Origin: Streptomyces sp. SM10
Lineage (GTDB): Bacteria; Actinomycetota; Actinomycetes; Streptomycetales; Streptomycetaceae
Direction of reading: 5' to 3'
NCBI RefSeq assembly: GCF_002910915.1
Contig: NZ_NEUF01000068.1
Coordinates: 248,001-312,000 of the forward strand
DNA length: 64,000 nucleotides
The translations under genes were made by a program, and so were the position numbers. Under the pieces are notes generated by a model. That model was not told where the DNA came from and did not search any database. It saw nothing but the letters and a program-made list of their open reading frames with translations. Numbering within the stretch: the stretch's first letter is position 1; each line of letters opens with the position of its first letter. Of the stretch, positions 60,874 to 64,000 are shown piece after piece.

Positions 60874-62204
60874 CGCTCGACTACACCGACGGATTCGCCC
60901 TGTTGGGCGGGCACCTGCCCGTCTGGAACTCCCGGCGGTTCGCGGCACTGAGAATGCAGCGCGGCTGGACCCAGGAAGAACTCGCGGAGTACTCGGGCCT
61001 GAGCGTGCGCACCATCAGGAACCTGGAGCTGGGCCGGGTGCAGAACCCGCGCCGCTCCTCGGTGGACCTGCTGGTGAACGCGCTCGGCGTCACGGACGAG
61101 CAGCAGCAGTGCGCCGAGAGCCCGGAGCCCGCACGGTGGCGCGGGCTCCAGGCGCCGGACTCCGCTCTGGTCGGCAGCCCTTCGGCGCACCAGCAGCTCG
61201 TGCACACCGTCCGCACGCACCGGCTGACGACGTTCCTGGGCCCGGGAGGGGTCGGCAAGACCCGGATGGCCCTGGACGTGGCCGCGCAGGTCAGCCATTT
61301 GTTCCGGGACGGCGTCGAGGCGGTGGAGCTCGGCGACCTCGATCCCGAGGACGGCCGGCACGGGGAGCAGACGGCCGCGGTGCTGGAGCGGGTGCGCCGG
61401 CAGATGGCGCGGGGCCTCGCACCGGGCCGGCCCGGCACCGGCACTCCGGAGATCGGGCCGGACACCGACATGCTGCTGGTGCTGGACAACGCGGAGCACA
61501 TCCCGGCCGGTGTGATGGCGGCCACCAGGGAGCTCCAGGCCGCGTTCCCCGCCGTCCACATCATCATCACCACCCGTCGCAGGCTGACCGAGCGGATGGG
61601 CGCGAACCGGGAGATCCAGCCGCTGCCCCTCGAGCACCCGCCCGGTGAGCCGCTGTCCCGCGCACCGGCTGTGGAGCTGTTCCTGCGCCATGTCGGCAGC
61701 GCGACCCCCGCGGCCACGGAGCTGGAGAAGGACCTGCCGCTGGTCGCCGAGCTGTGTCGCCGGCTCGGCGGTCTGCCGCGCTACATCGAGTTCGCGGCCG
61801 AGTGCCTGCGGGCGATACCCATCCGCCTGATGCTCTCGTACGGGCCGACGCCGGAAATGCTCTGGTCCAACGACCACGCGCTGCTGCGCCACCAGCGGTC
61901 GGTGACGGACAGCATCCTGTGGAGCGTCGACCTCCTGAGCAAGGACCACCGGCTGCTGCTGGAGCGCATCGCGGCTCTGCCCTCGCGCCGTTTCGTGCTC
62001 GACGAGATCAGTGCCGGCTACGACCGGTCGGCCCACCCCGAGGGGCCCAACCCCCTGACGCTCGTCTCCGACCTCCTGGACACCTCACTGCTGCTTCCCG
62101 ATCCGGCACACCCCTACCACTACCGGCTGGCCCCCTTCGGGTCCGAGGTCCTGCTGCGCTCGGGCCGTCCGACGCCTGAGCCCGGCGGTCCAGCACTCGG
62201 CTGA
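60870..62204 (+). CDS. XRE-type HTH/STAND-ATPase regulator
   Basis: Protein of 444 residues. An N-terminal helix-turn-helix (about 20-80) has MQRGWTQEELAEYSGLSVRTIRNLELGRV (in pieces). It is followed by a P-loop NTPase of the STAND type: GPGGVGKTRMAL (about 127), Walker B MLLVLDNAEHI (about 205), and an ITTRRRLTERMG arginine patch. The long C-terminal repeat domain seen in larger AfsR/LAL relatives is missing, so it is a short form. It is coupled to the exporter genes (ATGA). It is the only transcription regulator in the visible cluster and may bind the shared motif at the two divergent promoters. Confidence 0.85.
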   Translation: MTLDYTDGFALLGGHLPVWNSRRFAALRMQRGWTQEELAEYSGLSVRTIRNLELGRVQNPRRSSVDLLVNALGVTDEQQQCAESPEPARWRGLQAPDSALVGSPSAHQQLVHTVRTHRLTTFLGPGGVGKTRMALDVAAQVSHLFRDGVEAVELGDLDPEDGRHGEQTAAVLERVRRQMARGLAPGRPGTGTPEIGPDTDMLLVLDNAEHIPAGVMAATRELQAAFPAVHIIITTRRRLTERMGANREIQPLPLEHPPGEPLSRAPAVELFLRHVGSATPAATELEKDLPLVAELCRRLGGLPRYIEFAAECLRAIPIRLMLSYGPTPEMLWSNDHALLRHQRSVTDSILWSVDLLSKDHRLLLERIAALPSRRFVLDEISAGYDRSAHPEGPNPLTLVSDLLDTSLLLPDPAHPYHYRLAPFGSEVLLRSGRPTPEPGGPALG

Positions 62205-62209
62205 ACCAC

Positions 62210-62226
62210 CGGGCCCGTACGGCCCG
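62210..62226. terminator. Short hairpin between convergent regulator and ligase genes
   Basis: A 6-bp GC stem (62210-62215 with 62221-62226) and a five-base loop, five bases after the regulator stop. A weak candidate. Confidence 0.4.
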
Positions 62227-62235
62227 CGGACCGGC

Positions 62236-63069
62236 TCAGCCGATCTCGGGCCAGTCGTCGAGGTTGTCGCCGTGTGCGTGGACCAGGGCGGATACGGTGC
62301 GTTCGAGACCGAAGGCCATGCAGGAACTGTGTGCCGGTCCCTGGTCGGCGAAGCCGATGGCGAATCGCTCGCCGAGATGGTCCTTGTGGCAGTTGGCCGA
62401 GGCGATCGCGGTGCCCGGGTCACCGTCGTAGACCTGCGTGTGGAACTCGTACTTGAGGTCCTGCTGGATCTGGCTCGTGCGCATGAAGCGGTCGCCGGGA
62501 CCGAAGAAGGGGTCGCTGGCCTGCTGGACGGAGATCTTCAGCCCGAGCCTGGTGAACAGCTCCTCCGTGCGCGCGATCCAGGCGTCCCTCCACTGCCAGG
62601 CCTCCTCCTGCCCGGCGACCACGACGAACTCACGCATCCGGAAGGAACGGAAGCGCCCGTACTCGCTGGTCGCCTCGTGGCGGTAGCAGTGCCCGACCGC
62701 GTCGAAGAAGTGGGCTTCCTCGACGGTGCTGTCCGCGATCTGCGGATAGACGCTGTAGCAGATGGCCGGGGCGAGCACCACGTCCGTCTCGGACGGTGCG
62801 GCGGTGGGGTCCTGGGACTCCGGGTTCTCGCCGGTCCGCAGTGCGTGCACCGACCCCAGCAGTTGCGGGAAGGACTCGGCGTACTGCGCGCGGTCGATGT
62901 TCGCACGCGGGACGACCGGTGCGTACCAGGTCGGGCCGGGCGAGGCGGAGGGGTCCACGGCCGTGAGGGCGGCCTGGAGATTCGTCAGGACCTGCTCGAA
63001 CTTCGGGGTGAAGCTCAGCAGCCCGGGTATCCCGGTGGGCAGCACCCAGCCGGCCTTCGTCGTCGTCAT
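62236..63069 (-). CDS. Amino acid:[carrier protein] ligase, seryl-tRNA-synthetase-like
   Basis: Protein of 277 residues similar to the catalytic core of class II (atypical seryl-type) aminoacyl-tRNA synthetases but without a tRNA-binding arm. Motif 2 reads CYRHEATSEYGRFRSFRMRE. The zinc ligands of this group are present in pattern: Cys in AICYSVY (about 104), Glu in FRMREFVVV (about 146) and Cys in HSSCMAFGLERT (about 248), the last being motif 3 with its Arg. Known homologues adenylate Gly or Ala and transfer it to the phosphopantetheine of a discrete carrier protein instead of tRNA. The carrier gene is just upstream (63201-63461). ATG 63069 is chosen; AAGGAG is 13 bases away. GTG 63084 is an alternative. 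Confidence 0.9.
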   Translation of the reverse strand: MTTTKAGWVLPTGIPGLLSFTPKFEQVLTNLQAALTAVDPSASPGPTWYAPVVPRANIDRAQYAESFPQLLGSVHALRTGENPESQDPTAAPSETDVVLAPAICYSVYPQIADSTVEEAHFFDAVGHCYRHEATSEYGRFRSFRMREFVVVAGQEEAWQWRDAWIARTEELFTRLGLKISVQQASDPFFGPGDRFMRTSQIQQDLKYEFHTQVYDGDPGTAIASANCHKDHLGERFAIGFADQGPAHSSCMAFGLERTVSALVHAHGDNLDDWPEIG

Positions 63070-63200
63070 CGGGACAGTCACGCTCCTTGGGGAATGCGGG
63101 ATGGGTGAGAGGTGGACACGCGGTGCGGTGTGCCTGGGGGGCGTGGGCGTGCCGACGGGCACGGGAGGTGCGGGGACGCGGGTGGCCCCGGCGCGGGCGT

Positions 63201-63461
63201 CTACCAGCCGGCGGTCTCGGCGACCGTGTCGTAGGCACCGTCGAGACCTGCCATGAGCGCGGGGATCTGATCGACGTGCAGGGGAACGCCCAGCACGCTC
63301 TCCAGCTCGACGACGAACTCCACGGCGAGCAGGGAGTCGACGTCAAGGTCCTTCTCGAAGTCCGTGGCCGCCTCGACCGCGGCGGGCTCGGCGGAGAAGA
63401 TCGCGACCGCGACATCGCGGATCAGCGCACGGCGGGTGGCCCGGTCGGTGTCGATTCTCAT
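63201..63461 (-). CDS. Discrete acyl/aminoacyl carrier protein
   Basis: Carrier protein of 86 residues (89 if ATG 63470 is used). The phosphopantetheine site is DLDVDSLLAVEFVVELE, with Ser in the standard DSL motif. The sequence before it (FEKDLDVDSL) and after (HVDQIPALMAG) fits the four-helix bundle. ATG 63461 overlaps the stop of the upstream condensation gene as ATGA. Between it and the amino acid:carrier ligase gene are 131 bases without an ORF. It is the likely substrate of that ligase, carrying a Gly- or Ala-type residue into the pathway. Confidence 0.9.
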   Translation of the reverse strand: MRIDTDRATRRALIRDVAVAIFSAEPAAVEAATDFEKDLDVDSLLAVEFVVELESVLGVPLHVDQIPALMAGLDGAYDTVAETAGW

Positions 63462-64000
63462 GCTGTCCATCGATTCACTCTCGCTTCTGGGATCAGCTCG
63501 CGCAGAGCAGGGGGAAGGGTTTCGCCGACGGCCGAGCGCAGGAGTTCCAGATAGTCCCCGGCCAGCCGTCGGGCAGTGCGCTCGGTGAACAAGGAGGTGT
63601 TGTACTTGAGCTTGGCCTGCATGCTGCGGGCGCGCCGCGTCATCTGGAGGGACAGCTCGAACTGCCCCTGCTGCTGCGGCAGGTAGTACTCAGTGGTGCG
63701 CAGCCCGGCGTGTTCCACCTCGCGGCCGGGTTCCATCGCCGCGGCGATGGGGTCGTCCACGTCGAGCTCGTTGAGTGCGAACAGGACGGTGACCGGCCCC
63801 GGCCGGCCGGGGTCGCGCGGCAGGTCGACGAGTCCGGACAGCAGCGCGAACGGGTAGTCGCGGTGCATCAGACTGCGCCACAGGGCGGCGGACGTGCGGC
63901 GGACCAGGGCGTCGAAGCCGTCCTCGGGGTCCAGGTCCGCCCGCAGTGCCAGGGTGTTGACGAAGTATCCGATCGCGTCGCGTGCTCCCGGACCCCGCCG
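63458..64000 (-). CDS. Condensation-domain enzyme, C-terminal part (5' end outside window)
   Basis: Open frame entering from the right edge. It encodes the last ~180 residues of an NRPS condensation fold: IGYFVNTLALRADLDPEDGFDALVRR (in pieces), LMHRDYPFALLSGLV, PVTVLFALNEL and the closing helices FTERTARRLAGDYLELL. It ends without a carrier domain, so the following discrete carrier protein could serve it in trans. The stop at 63458 overlaps the carrier start. Whether other domains precede it cannot be seen. Its active-site motif is outside the window. Confidence 0.85.
   Translation of the reverse strand, partial: RRGPGARDAIGYFVNTLALRADLDPEDGFDALVRRTSAALWRSLMHRDYPFALLSGLVDLPRDPGRPGPVTVLFALNELDVDDPIAAAMEPGREVEHAGLRTTEYYLPQQQGQFELSLQMTRRARSMQAKLKYNTSLFTERTARRLAGDYLELLRSAVGETLPPALRELIPEARVNRWTA

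Larger units (their letters stand above)
33866..64000. other. Non-ribosomal peptide biosynthetic gene cluster (right end outside window)
   Basis: Boundaries are by gene content. The left edge is the first condensation-domain protein after the exoprotease. The right edge is beyond 64000, because the last gene is cut. The window part contains two multidomain NRPSs, a free A domain, an MbtH protein, two thioesterase-like proteins, three condensation-type proteins (one partial), two ATP-grasp proteins, a KAS III enzyme and an FMN oxidoreductase with reductase. It also holds an Fe(II)/2-oxoglutarate hydroxylase, an amino acid:carrier protein ligase with a discrete carrier protein, two ABC exporters and one regulator. 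The product is not recognised. Confidence 0.88.

Noticed and set aside
58447..60948. 833-codon minus-strand frame opposite the ABC transporter genes
   Set aside because: Arg/Gly/Pro-rich translation without motif; antisense shadow.
1..64000. tRNA genes, CRISPR arrays, insertion sequences, attachment sites
   Set aside because: I saw no cloverleaf, spaced repeats or transposase motifs; the few short repeats are isolated.

Overview
The window is high-GC actinobacterial chromosome, almost certainly Streptomyces. The signs are uniform third-position GC, frequent GTG starts, many 1-4 base stop/start overlaps, a SigB/SigF-type sigma factor, a membrane PP2C phosphatase, a large secreted alpha-1,3-glucanase and an NRPS gene cluster. 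No rRNA, tRNA, insertion sequence, integrase, CRISPR array or replication origin was seen.

Positions 1-33.5 kb hold housekeeping and accessory genes. In order they are: the end of a PTS-type dihydroxyacetone kinase operon (dhaL, dhaM); a secreted phosphodiester glycosidase/metallophosphatase fusion; a Nudix hydrolase; an ABC-F ribosome-protection ATPase preceded by a probable leader-peptide attenuator; a PP2C phosphatase; a GNAT acetyltransferase; a stress-type sigma factor; a beta-hydroxyacid dehydrogenase; a CbiZ-like cobinamide amidohydrolase with a problematic N-terminus; a PRC-barrel/DUF2382 protein; an acyl-CoA oxidase with a tiny coupled ORF; and a PfkB sugar kinase. These are followed by an ArsR-type regulator/MFS transporter/ribosomal protein L31 type B group, a cytosolic substrate-binding-like protein, a GNAT remnant, a YihY membrane protein, a cupin, and an alpha-glucoside uptake operon (binding protein, two permeases, GH13 alpha-glucosidase). 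The section ends with a modular GH87 alpha-1,3-glucanase and a secreted subtilisin.

Positions 33.9-64.0 kb are a non-ribosomal peptide gene cluster that continues past the right edge. A six-gene leftward operon (55720 to 43366) encodes T-TE, type II TE, stand-alone A domain, MbtH protein, A-T-C-T NRPS and C-T-C-(A)-T NRPS. Around it lie two free-standing condensation-domain proteins, a KAS III enzyme, an FMN oxidoreductase/flavin reductase pair, a double and a single ATP-grasp ligase, an Fe(II)/2-oxoglutarate hydroxylase, two ABC half-transporters and an XRE-STAND regulator. At the right edge are an aminoacyl-tRNA-synthetase-like amino acid:carrier protein ligase with its own carrier protein and the end of another condensation enzyme.

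The cluster is unusual in how amino acids appear to be activated and released. By eye only two A domains look intact. The third, inside the last NRPS, has lost its ATP-binding and catalytic motifs. Carrier loading can therefore also come from the synthetase-like ligase, and further amide bonds from the three ATP-grasp domains. One thioesterase has Cys in place of Ser and the other lacks the nucleophile. The two divergent promoter regions of the cluster share an inverted-repeat-like motif, suggesting common control. I could not match the cluster to a named product.
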